In this document: piece by piece, positions 6,492-14,670 of the stretch
How positions within the stretch are numbered: position 1 is the first letter of the stretch
Layout: the number at the start of each line of letters is the position of its first letter
From: OFTM10 sp964196195
Lineage (GTDB): Bacteria > Actinomycetota > Acidimicrobiia > Acidimicrobiales > Aldehydirespiratoraceae
Direction of reading: 5' to 3'
DNA: 27,470 nucleotides
NCBI GenBank assembly: GCA_964196195.1
Contig: CAXMSE010000004.1
Coordinates: forward strand, 1-27,470
The notes under the pieces: model-generated
Database searches by the model: none
What the model was told of the DNA's origin: nothing
What the model saw: only the letters and a program-made list of their open reading frames with translations
Program-made: the position numbers and the translations under genes

Positions 6492-8595
6492 AGAGGCCGA
6501 GTTCGGCGGCTCGGGTGATGGCATGGGAACGCTTGGCCACGCCGAGTTTGCGGTAGATCGACTTGACGTGCGACTTCACCGTCGACGGAGCCACATAGAG
6601 CTCGTCGGCGATCTCGCGCTGGGTGAGGTCGCCTCGCAGGAGGCGGGCCACCGCGAGTTCCCGGTCTGTGAGCGGCTCATCGGTTGGCGCGGGCTGCGAG
6701 GGCGGTTCAGGAAGATCAGCAAGACCCGCACGAGCCGCGGCCATCACACCCTCATGGACCAGGAGCATCCCGATCCGGAGGGCCTCATCGAATCCGGCTC
6801 TCGCCGCGACCACATCGCCTACGGCCGCGGCGATTTCGGCGCGAGCGATGAGGCACGTGCCGATGCCCTCGCTGTAATCGACGTCTCTCAGAATCTCGAG
6901 GCTCCGATCGGCCATGTCGGAGGCCTCGGCCAGGTGCCCTTCAGCCAGCGCTACGCGGGAGAGTCCGATCCTGACCAAGGCCTCGCCGATTGTGAAGCCC
7001 TGGGTGGCCGTGGCGAGGGCACCGGCCAGATGTCGGCTGGCGTGATCCGGGTCGAGTCGGGCGAGATTGACCCGCGCCCAGAGCTCCACGTAGGTGGCCG
7101 CTGCTTTCTGGGCGAGCGCCAGGGCTTCGCCGTAGAGCGCGATTCCGCGGGCGGATTCGCCCATCACCGCCACTGCGTTGGCCTTCGCCATCAGGGCAGC
7201 GGCCTCGGTGACGGTGTCGCCCGATCGGCGAGCCAGATCGCCACTACTCTCCGCGTATTCGATCGCGGCCGCGTGTCCACCGCGATGGCTGAAGTAATAC
7301 GCGAGGGCGAGTTGGATGTGCATCGCCTGCTCGTCAGTGATGTCTTCATCGAGCAGCAAGTCGGGCCAGTGCTCGACCCCTTCGGGGCGGGCGTGGTGAA
7401 CCCACCAGTTGGCCATGGGGGCGAGGATGTCGAGGAACCGGGCCGTGTCGCCCCGCTGCCAACAGCGGCGAAGGGCCACACCGAGATTGGCGATCTCGAA
7501 ATCGAACGCCGGGAACCTTCGCTCCGGGTCGGGCTCGAACAAGCCCGTCCCGATCTCCTCCGCTACATCGCGACACCAATGGGCATGACTATCCGTCAAC
7601 TCGCTCCACTCGGTGGGACTGAAGCGAGCTTCGGCGTCGGCCCGGATAACTTCCAGCAATCGGTAGCGACCATCGGTCGGATCAAAGAGCACCAGCGAGT
7701 GATCGACGAGTTGGGCGAGCCCCACGATGGCGGATAGCCCACCGACGCGCTCAGCGGCGGCGGCGGTGAATCCGCCGGCGAAGACCGACAGCCGGTCGAG
7801 AAGTGCCTGCTCCGCAGGCGAGAGGAAACGTCGGCTCCATTCCAGGGATGCGGCAACACTGCGCTGATGGTCGTGGAGGTCGCGACGATTGCCGACCAAG
7901 GCCCTGGACCCGTCGTTCATCGCTTCGAGGATGGCGACGAGGCTCCGACCCCGCACGAGAGCAGCGGCTAGTTCGATTGCCAACGGGATCCCATCGGCTC
8001 TGGCACAGATGGCAGCCACCGTGGCGGCGTTGGAATCGGCGAGCTCGAAGGTGGGGTCGGCCTGGCGAACCCGCTCGAGGAATAGTTGCACCGCAGGAAA
8101 ATCGACGACCGATCCAACCGTGAGATCGGTCGGAAAGGCGAGCGGCCGCACGGCCACGGTGACTTCGCCGGCCACCTCGAGCGGGCGTCGGCTGGTGGCG
8201 AGGATGTGGGTGTCGGGAGTCTGGGCCAAGAGGTCTTGGACTATCTCGGCAACCGCGTCCACCGCCTGTTCGCAGTTGTCGATCACCAGCAGCGTCGGCA
8301 CGCGGGAAAGGGCATCCGCAATGCGGCCGATGTCTTCGATGGGCTCACCCAGCACCTCGGCTGAAACCAGGCAGGCGACCTCGCTGCGCTCGCGGGCATT
8401 GACGAGGCCGACAGTGAGCACCCGCTCGAACTCGGGCTCGGCCTCATCCGCGGTGGCAAGTGCCAGGGCTGTTTTGCCGACCCCACCCGGCCCCACCAGG
8501 GTGACCAGGCGCTGCTCGGCGAGCGCACCGACAGCGAGGCGGACATCGTCGTCACGCCCGATCACCTGGCTTGTCACTCCGCGCAGAATGCTCAC
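6481..8595 (-). CDS. LuxR-family transcriptional regulator with NB-ARC-type ATPase domain
   Basis: A large regulator of about 704 residues. An N-terminal STAND-type ATPase carries Walker A GPGGVGKT (35-42) and Walker B LLVIDNCE (about 102-109), and GIPLAIELAAA, the GLPL-like motif of NB-ARC proteins. The middle is alpha-helical and TPR-like. The last 60 residues are a LuxR/GerE helix-turn-helix (LTDRELAVARLL...LYVAPSTVKSHVKSIYRKLG). Such proteins are ATP-dependent, ligand-gated activators. I preferred the GTG at 8595, which starts just before the conserved SILRGVTSQVIGRDDDV segment and has a -10-like box upstream; an ATG at 8718 would add 41 unusual residues and overlap the divergent gene. 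It is divergent from an SDR/SRPBCC pair, its most likely local target. Confidence 0.85.
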   Translation of the reverse strand: MSILRGVTSQVIGRDDDVRLAVGALAEQRLVTLVGPGGVGKTALALATADEAEPEFERVLTVGLVNARERSEVACLVSAEVLGEPIEDIGRIADALSRVPTLLVIDNCEQAVDAVAEIVQDLLAQTPDTHILATSRRPLEVAGEVTVAVRPLAFPTDLTVGSVVDFPAVQLFLERVRQADPTFELADSNAATVAAICARADGIPLAIELAAALVRGRSLVAILEAMNDGSRALVGNRRDLHDHQRSVAASLEWSRRFLSPAEQALLDRLSVFAGGFTAAAAERVGGLSAIVGLAQLVDHSLVLFDPTDGRYRLLEVIRADAEARFSPTEWSELTDSHAHWCRDVAEEIGTGLFEPDPERRFPAFDFEIANLGVALRRCWQRGDTARFLDILAPMANWWVHHARPEGVEHWPDLLLDEDITDEQAMHIQLALAYYFSHRGGHAAAIEYAESSGDLARRSGDTVTEAAALMAKANAVAVMGESARGIALYGEALALAQKAAATYVELWARVNLARLDPDHASRHLAGALATATQGFTIGEALVRIGLSRVALAEGHLAEASDMADRSLEILRDVDYSEGIGTCLIARAEIAAAVGDVVAARAGFDEALRIGMLLVHEGVMAAARAGLADLPEPPSQPAPTDEPLTDRELAVARLLRGDLTQREIADELYVAPSTVKSHVKSIYRKLGVAKRSHAITRAAELGLFNR

Positions 8596-8603
8596 AGGCC
8601 ACA

Positions 8604-8609
8604 AGCCTA
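8604..8609 (-). promoter_or_regulatory. Putative -10 box for the LuxR-family gene
   Basis: On the minus strand TAGGCT lies 8 nt before the GTG at 8595. No Shine-Dalgarno sequence is visible. This supports the shorter start; it is weak on its own. Confidence 0.35.
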
Positions 8610-8643
8610 GAGAGCCGATCTCTTCCACTCGCACGCGCCATAT

Positions 8644-8657
8644 CCCCCTTTTGGGGG
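8644..8657. repeat. CCCCC-TTTT-GGGGG inverted repeat in the divergent promoter region
   Basis: A perfect five-base inverted repeat with a TTTT centre lies in the 123-bp space between the divergently transcribed LuxR-family and SDR genes. It has no T-tract on either side, so an operator is more likely than a terminator. The divergent LuxR protein is one candidate ligand. Confidence 0.35.
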
Positions 8658-8718
8658 AGCGACGTCTCCCCCCGACGAGCCCGACACTGCTCCCAACGAA
8701 CGAATGAAGGAGGCCCAA

Positions 8719-9546
8719 GTGGCCACAGCAAGTAAGAACCCATCCAAGCGGGTTCTCAAGTACGGCCCATGGGCGGTCGTCACCGGCGCATCATCGGGCA
8801 TGGGGCGAGAGTTCGCCCGCAAGCTGGCCGGCGTCGGCATCAACTTGATCGTCGCGGCTCGTCGCCTCGACCGACTCGAGGCACTGGCCGCAGAGCTGAC
8901 CACGGCGCACGGTGTGGAGATCAGGACGGTGCAAGCCGATCTGACCGAGCTGGCCGGTATCGAGGCCGTCGCCAAGGCCGCGGCCGACGTCGAGATCGGC
9001 CTCGTGGTGAACAACGCGGGCAATGCATCGCCGGGAGCCTTCCTCAAGGTGCCGGTGGAGGCACAGCTCAAGACAATCGATCTCAATGTGAGCGCGCCGC
9101 TCCAGCTGGCCTACGCGCTGGGCGGCCAGATGGTGGACCAGGGACGGGGCGGGTTCATCTTCGTCGGATCGACGTCAGCGTTCACCGGTGCTCCTTACAT
9201 CGCCAACTACGCAGCCACCAAGGCCTACCTCGGATCCCTCGCTGAGGGCCTCCGAGTTGAATGGGCGAAACACGGAGTCGACGTGCTCGTGGTGCACCCC
9301 GGCCCTACCCGAACCGAGATGGTGGAGATGGACGGCGTCGACTTGGGCAAGGTCCCGGTGGCATGGATGGAAGCCGAAGCCGTAGCTCACAAGTCGCTCA
9401 ATGCCCTCGGGCGTCGTTCGGTGCTCGTGCCGGGTGCCCCGAACAAGTTCATGCGCTTCGTGACCACCAGGCTCATGCCTCGTCGGGCTGCGGTTGCCAT
9501 GTGGGGCAGCCTCATGGGCCGAGCCACCGACGACGAGCTGCTTTGA
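8719..9546 (+). CDS. SDR family oxidoreductase
   Basis: A 275-residue short-chain dehydrogenase. TGASSGMG is at 22-29, NNAG at 98-101, the catalytic Ser at 151, and YAATK with Tyr164/Lys168. HPGPTRTEM after the active site and the C-terminal basic, hydrophobic stretch (KFMRFVTTRLMPRRAAVAMWGSLMG) resemble the DltE/YqjQ-like or steroid-dehydrogenase-like SDRs that associate with membranes. I chose the GTG at 8719 because AAGGAGG (8707-8713) lies 5 nt before it; an ATG at 8704 would overlap that ribosome binding site. It is divergent from the LuxR-family regulator and followed by an SRPBCC gene on the same strand. The substrate is unknown. Confidence 0.85.
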   Translation: MATASKNPSKRVLKYGPWAVVTGASSGMGREFARKLAGVGINLIVAARRLDRLEALAAELTTAHGVEIRTVQADLTELAGIEAVAKAAADVEIGLVVNNAGNASPGAFLKVPVEAQLKTIDLNVSAPLQLAYALGGQMVDQGRGGFIFVGSTSAFTGAPYIANYAATKAYLGSLAEGLRVEWAKHGVDVLVVHPGPTRTEMVEMDGVDLGKVPVAWMEAEAVAHKSLNALGRRSVLVPGAPNKFMRFVTTRLMPRRAAVAMWGSLMGRATDDELL

Positions 9547-9763
9547 GCGATGGAGATCCGTCGTTGTTCCCTCCGGGTCTGGCTCTGAGGTGTTGATAGA
9601 CGCCGAAATCGAGCCCGAGGCCCTGGCCGAATCGATCGAGGCCGACCTACTGGCCACCGTTTGTGCCACCAAGCGTCGCCTCGAACGAGCCGGAGACCAG
9701 ATCCAGAACCCACCAAAGTCCAACAAACCTGAGACCAAGAAATCAAAGAGAAAGACTTCGATT
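9547..9763 (+). other. 217-bp gap with an open in-frame extension of the SRPBCC gene
   Basis: The longest stretch here without an assigned gene. From a GTG at 9590 the frame of the SRPBCC gene is open to its ATG at 9764. The translation is Glu/Ala-rich at first, then Lys/Pro-rich (PPKSNKPETKKSKRK). The last 50 bases are unusually A-rich for this window. I see no strong hairpin, tRNA or ribosome binding site. It may be a disordered N-terminal extension, a decayed gene end or a leader. Confidence 0.4.
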
Positions 9764-10267
9764 ATGACAACCATCACCCGATCCGTATCCATCGATGCCC
9801 CCTCCGACGAGGTATGGGCAACACTCGCCGACTTCGGCAACATCTCCGTCTTCAACCCTTCGGTGAAGAGCTCCCAACTCACCTCCGACCACTCCGGTGG
9901 CCTCGGCGCCACACGCGAATGTGTGCTCGCCCCGATGGGCGTGGTTCAGGAACGGATCACCGATTGGGAAGAAGGCCGGTCGATGAGCGTCGAGATCTAC
10001 GACCGAAAGATGATCCCGGGTCTCAAGTCCGGCGTGGCCCGCATCGAGCTCGCCCCTCGGGGTGAGCAGACCACCGTGTCGGTCACCATGGACTATTCGG
10101 TCGGCCTCGGACCGGTCGGTGCCTCCATGAACGCCATGGGTATGCGGCGCATGTTCGGCAAGGCCCTCGCCGGCCTGGTGGCAGGACTCAAGCACCATGT
10201 CGAGACCGGGGAAACGGTCACCGCTGACACCAAGATCCCGGTCAAGGCCGTGAGCAAGGCCGCCTGA
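9764..10267 (+). CDS. SRPBCC (START/polyketide-cyclase-like) family protein
   Basis: A 167-residue protein with the opening strand of the SRPBCC fold (TRSVSIDAPSDEVWATLADFGNI), then a helix-grip pattern ending in the long C-terminal helix (KALAGLVAGLKHHVETGE). The fold binds hydrophobic ligands in a deep cavity. The ATG at 9764 is the canonical start for this domain. However, the same frame is open upstream to a GTG at 9590 and would encode about 58 further residues, acidic then Lys-rich, with coding-like codon use, so a longer form cannot be excluded. It follows the SDR gene by 217 bp and may act with it on a lipid or polyketide-like molecule. Confidence 0.75.
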   Translation: MTTITRSVSIDAPSDEVWATLADFGNISVFNPSVKSSQLTSDHSGGLGATRECVLAPMGVVQERITDWEEGRSMSVEIYDRKMIPGLKSGVARIELAPRGEQTTVSVTMDYSVGLGPVGASMNAMGMRRMFGKALAGLVAGLKHHVETGETVTADTKIPVKAVSKAA

Positions 10268-10300
10268 ATCCGAAAGCCGGCGAGATCCGCCTGGCCGACG

Positions 10301-10990
10301 TCAGAAATCGCCAGACACGAGTTCTGGCGGTGGCCCCGACCCTGGGGTCGGCTCGGCGAGGTGGATCTCGTAGCGACCCGGCCTGTCGGGGCATTCGATG
10401 AATCCCATCCGGGCCAGGTATTTGGCGTGGTCTCGCGTGGACGCCTCCGCCCACACACAGCTGGGGGCGATACCGGTGAAAAACGCCGAGTCGACCGAAT
10501 AGACATAGCTCCCGATCTTGAAGTCGCGATACTGGGGGATCACGAAGTCGAGGTGAACTTCGAAGGTGCCATCGTCTCGGGCCTCGCCGATGAGCAGGCC
10601 GGCGGGCACCATGTCACGCAGGATGAAAGCAGTGACCTGATCGGCCCTCGGTTCATAGACGAACTCAGGTTGGAAATGCCCCTGGATTTCGTCTCGGTGG
10701 AAGTCGAGGAAATCGAGCAGATACCTCGACTCCGGAAGAACGTGAAGGATCCGAAAGACTTCGTGTTTGTGACGGATCAGCTTGCGCAGATACCAGCTGT
10801 GCACCCCGGCAGCCATCACGTTGACGATGGCGATCGGATAGGCGCCGATCACCACTGAATAGGCGAGGAACACAAAGGAACCGACGAGGCCGAGCAGACG
10901 AAGCCTGAAGATCGACTTCTGGGTGATCGACAAGACGATGAGAGCCGAAGCGAGATAACCGACACCCTCGATGACAGCATTGGAGTCCAT
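10301..10990 (-). CDS. YgjV-type membrane domain fused to a GNAT-like domain
   Basis: A 229-residue protein. Residues about 4-70 contain three hydrophobic segments (IEGVGYLASALIVLSI, LRLLGLVGSFVFLAYSVVI, YPIAIVNVMAAGVHSWYL) in the pattern of the small YgjV inner-membrane family, followed by basic residues. From about 118 on, FILRDMVPAGLLIGE, then LDFVIPQYRDFKIGSYVY (148-165), and AEASTRDHAKYLARMGF (181-197) follow the GNAT acetyltransferase layout, though the usual Q/RxxGxG/A acetyl-CoA loop is degenerate (YRDFKIGS). The C-terminal domain should be cytoplasmic. On the minus strand TACGGT lies 7 nt before the ATG. Function is unknown; modification of a membrane or small-molecule substrate is speculative. 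Confidence 0.7.
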   Translation of the reverse strand: MDSNAVIEGVGYLASALIVLSITQKSIFRLRLLGLVGSFVFLAYSVVIGAYPIAIVNVMAAGVHSWYLRKLIRHKHEVFRILHVLPESRYLLDFLDFHRDEIQGHFQPEFVYEPRADQVTAFILRDMVPAGLLIGEARDDGTFEVHLDFVIPQYRDFKIGSYVYSVDSAFFTGIAPSCVWAEASTRDHAKYLARMGFIECPDRPGRYEIHLAEPTPGSGPPPELVSGDF

Positions 10991-10997
10991 GGGGAAG

Positions 10998-11003
10998 ACC
11001 GTA
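10998..11003 (-). promoter_or_regulatory. Putative -10 box for the YgjV-GNAT gene (leaderless)
   Basis: On the minus strand TACGGT is 7 nt upstream of the ATG at 10990, with no Shine-Dalgarno sequence between them. It lies in the short divergent region shared with the gene starting at 11068. Confidence 0.45.
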
Positions 11004-11055
11004 GGCGAGCGGGGTCCTCATGGCCGACGACAGCGTCGACCGGGCGATCAGCTGC

Positions 11056-11061
11056 CATACT
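11056..11061 (+). promoter_or_regulatory. Putative -10 box for the unknown gene at 11068 (leaderless)
   Basis: CATACT is 6 nt before the GTG at 11068. It resembles the AATACT box of the Rieske gene in both sequence and spacing. It supports the GTG start over an ATG at 11020. Confidence 0.4.
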
Positions 11062-11067
11062 CCCGGC

Positions 11068-12342
11068 GTGCCTCGACCCGGACGAAAAAGCGGACGCGTG
11101 ACCCCCAAGGGTGCAGGTCCCCAGGACCGACACCTCCACGATCATCGAGAAGTCGAAGCCCCGCGGCCTGAAGTGGCTCCGATCAGGGGCGCCAACGCCC
11201 TGCTCGCCAGCGAGGAGGACCAGGGCCTCTTCGAAGCCGACGACTGGGCTTCGGCGATCCAGGTCCTCTTTCGCCCCAGCGGCCCGGCCCAGAAGGCCTT
11301 CGCCAAGCCGGCGACCGTGCTCGACTCGGCCCGTGCCGACGGCGGAGCCGGGGGCGCGCTGCTGGCCACCGCGCTAGCGGTCTACGGCCCAGCCGAGATT
11401 CAGGCCGAAGCACGCGCCCTCGCCGACGAGCTGGCCCAAGGCCGCACCGACCTCCCGGCGTGGCTGGCCCACATGGGCGCGGTCACGCCCGGCCGATGCC
11501 TCAGGGTCACCGACATCTGGGACGACAGCTACTCCCTGCTGTTGGACTACGAGTGCGACGGTTCGACGCGCGGTGCGGGTGTTCAGATCGACATGATCGG
11601 AGGCGGTCTCGCCGGAGGATTCCTGCATGGCCCGACCACCGCCGAGATGAAGGAGATCGCCGCCACCGACCAGCACGCAGTTGTCACCGAGATCGGCGGG
11701 GCCGATGCTCGAGCTCTGCTGGAGGCGGCGGTTCTCAATCTCGATTCCACGTTCGACCCCGGGCCCGAAGACGACCCGGGCGACGAGGAGGATCGGGCGG
11801 CTCGTGCTCTGGTGGAGCACCGCTTTGCCCAGCTCCCAACCGGTGGCCAAGCGAGCCTCGGCGCAAGCCTGTCGGCCCACGACCGCGATTCGGTGATCGC
11901 CGCGTTTCTTCAGCGGCCCGGGGCCGCGCTCCTTGCTGAGGGGGCCGACATTGCCGACACGATCTGCACCTTCTCCACCTATTGCGACGGCGAGCCCCTG
12001 CGATGGAGCCCCGCCCGAGTCGAAACCTTCCTGGCCGGTTGGATCCCGCACGAGATCATTGCCGAGGACAACTGGTACCGAAATGTGCCCCCGGTATTGC
12101 GGGAGTGGCTGCGCTACTCCGCCGATGCCACCGATCTACGCGCCGATGGGCTCGAAATCAGCTTGCAGATGGTCGATTCGGCGATGGGGTTCATGCAGGA
12201 GCGCGGTGATGAGCCACCTATCGACCCTGGTGTGAACATCACTCAGCAGATGATCGACGCAGGCATCGATCAAACCAACTTTGCTGAAGTTCAGGCCTGG
12301 GTCGACGAATACAACACTCGTACGCGTGGCACAGAGTCGTAG
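11068..12342 (+). CDS. Uncharacterised 424-residue protein
   Basis: I do not recognise this family. The first 35 residues are basic and Pro-rich (MPRPGRKSGRVTPKG...), likely disordered. No signal peptide or membrane helix is seen, so it is cytoplasmic. Residues about 38-140 are Ala-rich helices; DDSYSLLLDYECDGSTRGAGVQI and the Gly-rich stretch after it (about 152-190) look like beta strands. An acidic linker (PGPEDDPGDEED) separates a second helical half that contains WIPHEIIAEDNWYRNVPPVLREW, a pattern I associate with uncharacterised actinobacterial proteins. The GTG at 11068 is preferred for the -10 box upstream. It is followed after 73 bp by the HD-domain hydrolase gene on the same strand. 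Confidence 0.7.
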   Translation: MPRPGRKSGRVTPKGAGPQDRHLHDHREVEAPRPEVAPIRGANALLASEEDQGLFEADDWASAIQVLFRPSGPAQKAFAKPATVLDSARADGGAGGALLATALAVYGPAEIQAEARALADELAQGRTDLPAWLAHMGAVTPGRCLRVTDIWDDSYSLLLDYECDGSTRGAGVQIDMIGGGLAGGFLHGPTTAEMKEIAATDQHAVVTEIGGADARALLEAAVLNLDSTFDPGPEDDPGDEEDRAARALVEHRFAQLPTGGQASLGASLSAHDRDSVIAAFLQRPGAALLAEGADIADTICTFSTYCDGEPLRWSPARVETFLAGWIPHEIIAEDNWYRNVPPVLREWLRYSADATDLRADGLEISLQMVDSAMGFMQERGDEPPIDPGVNITQQMIDAGIDQTNFAEVQAWVDEYNTRTRGTES

Positions 12343-12415
12343 CTGTCGCCCCAGGCCCGAACCCGGGGCCACATCGGAGTCTGTCAAGCAGCCCGACCTT
12401 CCTCGGCAGGATCTG

Positions 12416-13297
12416 ATGTGCCACGCTTACCGGATGCGAGACCCGGACTACGGCGAGAGTTACCGCAAGGCACTCGATTTCGCGGCTGATCGCCATCGTG
12501 GCCAGTTCAAGAAGAGGTCGGGCATTCCCTACATCAGCCACCTCCTGACGGTCTCGGCGCTGGTGTGGGAGGCAGGCGGTGACGAGACCGAAGCGACCGC
12601 GGCCCTGCTCCATGATGTGGTCGAGGACGGCAAGGCATCGTTGGAGGAGGTTCGCTCGGAGTTCGACGAACAGGTCGCCGAGATCGTCTGGAACTGCAGC
12701 GATGTTGCGGGAGACGACCCCACCAAACCGCCCTGGTTCGAACGCAAGGTCCACCACATCAACAATCTCGCGGCGATCGGCGCTCGCCCCGATGCCGGCC
12801 CCACCATGAGGGTGGTCGGGGCCGACAAGCTGGCCAACGTCCGAAGCATCCACGTCGATGAGCGCGGCGGGCTCCCCGATCTGTGGGACCGGTTCAACGG
12901 GGGTATGGGGGGAAGCGCCTGGTACTACGCCGAGATGAGCCGTGTGGTGAGCGACGCCCTTCCCGGCACCATGCTCGCCTCGGAGCTGGCCCGTGAGGTA
13001 GACGAACTCATCGCCGAGGTCGGCGAGCTGAGGCGGGCCCTCGGCCCGTCCCACTCGCGCGTCACCGAAGCGATCGGCACCGCGGCGGTCTCCGATGGCC
13101 TCGACGCCACCGACGGTCTTGCCGTCGAACTAGCGCGGGTAGCCGCGGCCGGGTCGTCGGCGGAGTGGGAGGCTGCAGTGGCGTGGGTGCTGCTGGGCTG
13201 GCTCGGTCAGCGTCCTGATGGAGAGCCTTCCACCACTGATCTGGCCGGCACCGCGGAGCTGTGCGCCACGGTGATGACAGCCCTCAGATTCCCATGA
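12416..13297 (+). CDS. HD-domain hydrolase of the (p)ppGpp hydrolase (SpoT/MESH1) type
   Basis: A 293-residue protein. Its first 150 residues carry the metal-dependent HD fold: His42 in GIPYISHLL, His66-Asp67-x2-Glu70-Asp71 (LLHDVVEDG) and Asp137 in VGADKLANVRS. The HDxxED form is the signature of enzymes that remove pyrophosphate from (p)ppGpp, so this is a candidate small alarmone hydrolase. No synthetase, TGS or ACT domain is present. The last 130 residues are helical and unrecognised, making it longer than the usual 180-200 residues. AGGA (12408-12411) lies 4 nt before the ATG at 12416; a second ATG at 12434 is an alternative. The 3' end overlaps the convergent DinB-like gene by 14 bp. 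Confidence 0.8.
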   Translation: MCHAYRMRDPDYGESYRKALDFAADRHRGQFKKRSGIPYISHLLTVSALVWEAGGDETEATAALLHDVVEDGKASLEEVRSEFDEQVAEIVWNCSDVAGDDPTKPPWFERKVHHINNLAAIGARPDAGPTMRVVGADKLANVRSIHVDERGGLPDLWDRFNGGMGGSAWYYAEMSRVVSDALPGTMLASELAREVDELIAEVGELRRALGPSHSRVTEAIGTAAVSDGLDATDGLAVELARVAAAGSSAEWEAAVAWVLLGWLGQRPDGEPSTTDLAGTAELCATVMTALRFP

Positions 13298-13790
13298 GGC
13301 CTCGCAGATAGGCGGCCTGCCCCAGGTGTTGGAGGCTGTCGTCAGCCACGCTCACCAAGCGCACCCCCAGCGAGACCGGTGGATCCCACCCATAATCGAC
13401 GATCTTGTCGAGATCGGCAGCCGCGAGAGTTTCCAGCCAGGACTCGGTGCGAGACTGCACCGCGTCGAGATATTCGATCAGCACGTCGGGTCCGTCCGCC
13501 TTGACGGCGAGGATGTCGTCGGCGCTGTGGCTCCACCCGGTGTTGGTCGGGTCGGGCTCGAGCGCGAAGCGTGTGGCCCAGCTGCCCGTGGCCCACAGCT
13601 GTTGCGCTCCCAAGATGTCGGCGACATGATCGTCCTGCACCCGCGCCGTGTGCCAGACGAGCCAGCCGATGCTGTTGGTGCCGGGAGCCGGGGATTCGCC
13701 CAGTCGGGCCGGATCGAGTCCTTCGACGGCAGATCGTGCCAGGGGCGGGATCCGTCCGTAGAGCTCGAGCAGAAGGTCGGGAATCTCCAT
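13284..13790 (-). CDS. DinB / mycothiol-dependent isomerase-like protein
   Basis: A 168-residue four-helix protein of the DinB/MDMPI superfamily. Expected metal ligands are His47 (LVWHTARVQDDH), possibly His55, and His155 in the final helix (DDSLQHLGQAAYLRGL). Relatives in actinobacteria are thiol-dependent S-transferases that use mycothiol or bacillithiol. It starts 3 nt after the stop of the ChbG-like gene, so it is the last gene of a minus-strand operon. Its end overlaps the oppositely oriented HD-domain gene (13284-13297). The specific substrate is unknown. Confidence 0.8.
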   Translation of the reverse strand: MEIPDLLLELYGRIPPLARSAVEGLDPARLGESPAPGTNSIGWLVWHTARVQDDHVADILGAQQLWATGSWATRFALEPDPTNTGWSHSADDILAVKADGPDVLIEYLDAVQSRTESWLETLAAADLDKIVDYGWDPPVSLGVRLVSVADDSLQHLGQAAYLRGLMGI

Positions 13791-13793
13791 GGT

Positions 13794-14636
13794 TCAGATG
13801 CCTCTCAGCTTGTTGCGTAGGAGTCGCATACCCACCGTGGCGATTCCCTCGGCGGCAAGTGCGGCCCGGCCGGGTTCGCCGCCGTAGAAGCTTCGCTCGA
13901 AATCGCGGGCGTGGGCGCTAGCGGTTATCGCCGACAGCTCGGGCCCGCCCTGGGCCGCGTGACAGATCAGATAGTTGAGCCCAGGTTTGAGTGCGTTGAG
14001 GCGCTGGCTGTTGTGGCGCTCTCCGTCGCCGGGCTCGAAGTCGAGCGAATCGGCGCAGAAGCTGTCGAAGAGGGGGAAACCATCGCTTTCGAACTCGAGG
14101 GTCTTCGCCGACCCGGGGTCTCGAAACACGAACAAGGGCACCTGGTGGTGGCGGGCGAGGCGGAGATAGATGTCGTAGAAGCCGCGGTGAAACATGGTGC
14201 CCATGTGGGAATCGAGATGGGTGACGTCGACGCCTGCCTCGAGCGCCCTGTCGACCTGAGCCTTCAGCTCGCGCTCGGCCTCGTCGAGATCCGCATTCGC
14301 TACCACCTCGTCGACGGTCCGCGGCAGATACCCCTCGGAATCGACGAGGCTCGGCACCGCGGCCGCGCCGAGCACGGGTCCCCATCGGTACTTGTCGAAC
14401 TCCGCGGTGAGGGTGAGATGAACTCCCAGATCGAGGTTTGTGTCGCTTCGGGCCCGGGCCGCTGCGTCGGGGAACCAGGGGCACGGCACCATGATGCTGC
14501 CGCACGTGGCGGGACCCGCCGCGAGGGCGGCGAACCCACCCTCGTTGGCGGACTGCGACATACCCAGATCATCGACATGTACCACCGCCGCTCGGGTGAT
14601 GTCGCCGGCCAGACCAAGTTCGGTGAGCACAGTCAT
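13794..14636 (-). CDS. ChbG/YdjC-type carbohydrate deacetylase-like protein
   Basis: A 280-residue protein of the YdjC/ChbG family, metal-dependent deacetylases of N-acetylated sugars. The hallmark HVDDLGMS is at 20-27 (Asp22/Asp23), with metal-ligand candidates His73 (DLGVHLTLT) and His140/His144 (THLDSHMGTMFH). The C-terminal HAAQGGPE and following Arg-rich helix also fit. The ATG at 14636 places the conserved strand at the correct distance from the N-terminus; a longer frame to 14798 would run into the upstream gene. It lies 34 nt after the Gfo/Idh/MocA gene and 3 nt before the DinB-like gene. Together with the oxidoreductase it suggests processing of a glycoside or amino sugar. Confidence 0.8.
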   Translation of the reverse strand: MTVLTELGLAGDITRAAVVHVDDLGMSQSANEGGFAALAAGPATCGSIMVPCPWFPDAAARARSDTNLDLGVHLTLTAEFDKYRWGPVLGAAAVPSLVDSEGYLPRTVDEVVANADLDEAERELKAQVDRALEAGVDVTHLDSHMGTMFHRGFYDIYLRLARHHQVPLFVFRDPGSAKTLEFESDGFPLFDSFCADSLDFEPGDGERHNSQRLNALKPGLNYLICHAAQGGPELSAITASAHARDFERSFYGGEPGRAALAAEGIATVGMRLLRNKLRGI

Positions 14637-14670
14637 GGATGCGGATCCTACGAGCGCCGTGTGGGTGTCC

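Noticed and set aside
6523..7737. 404-residue open frame on the plus strand opposite the LuxR-family gene
   Set aside because: It lies entirely antisense to the TPR-like and HTH regions of the regulator and shows no recognisable domain.
12354..12370. GGCCC/GGGCC inverted repeat after the unknown 424-residue gene
   Set aside because: Only 5 bp, no T-tract, and in a GC-rich context where such repeats are common; not called a terminator.
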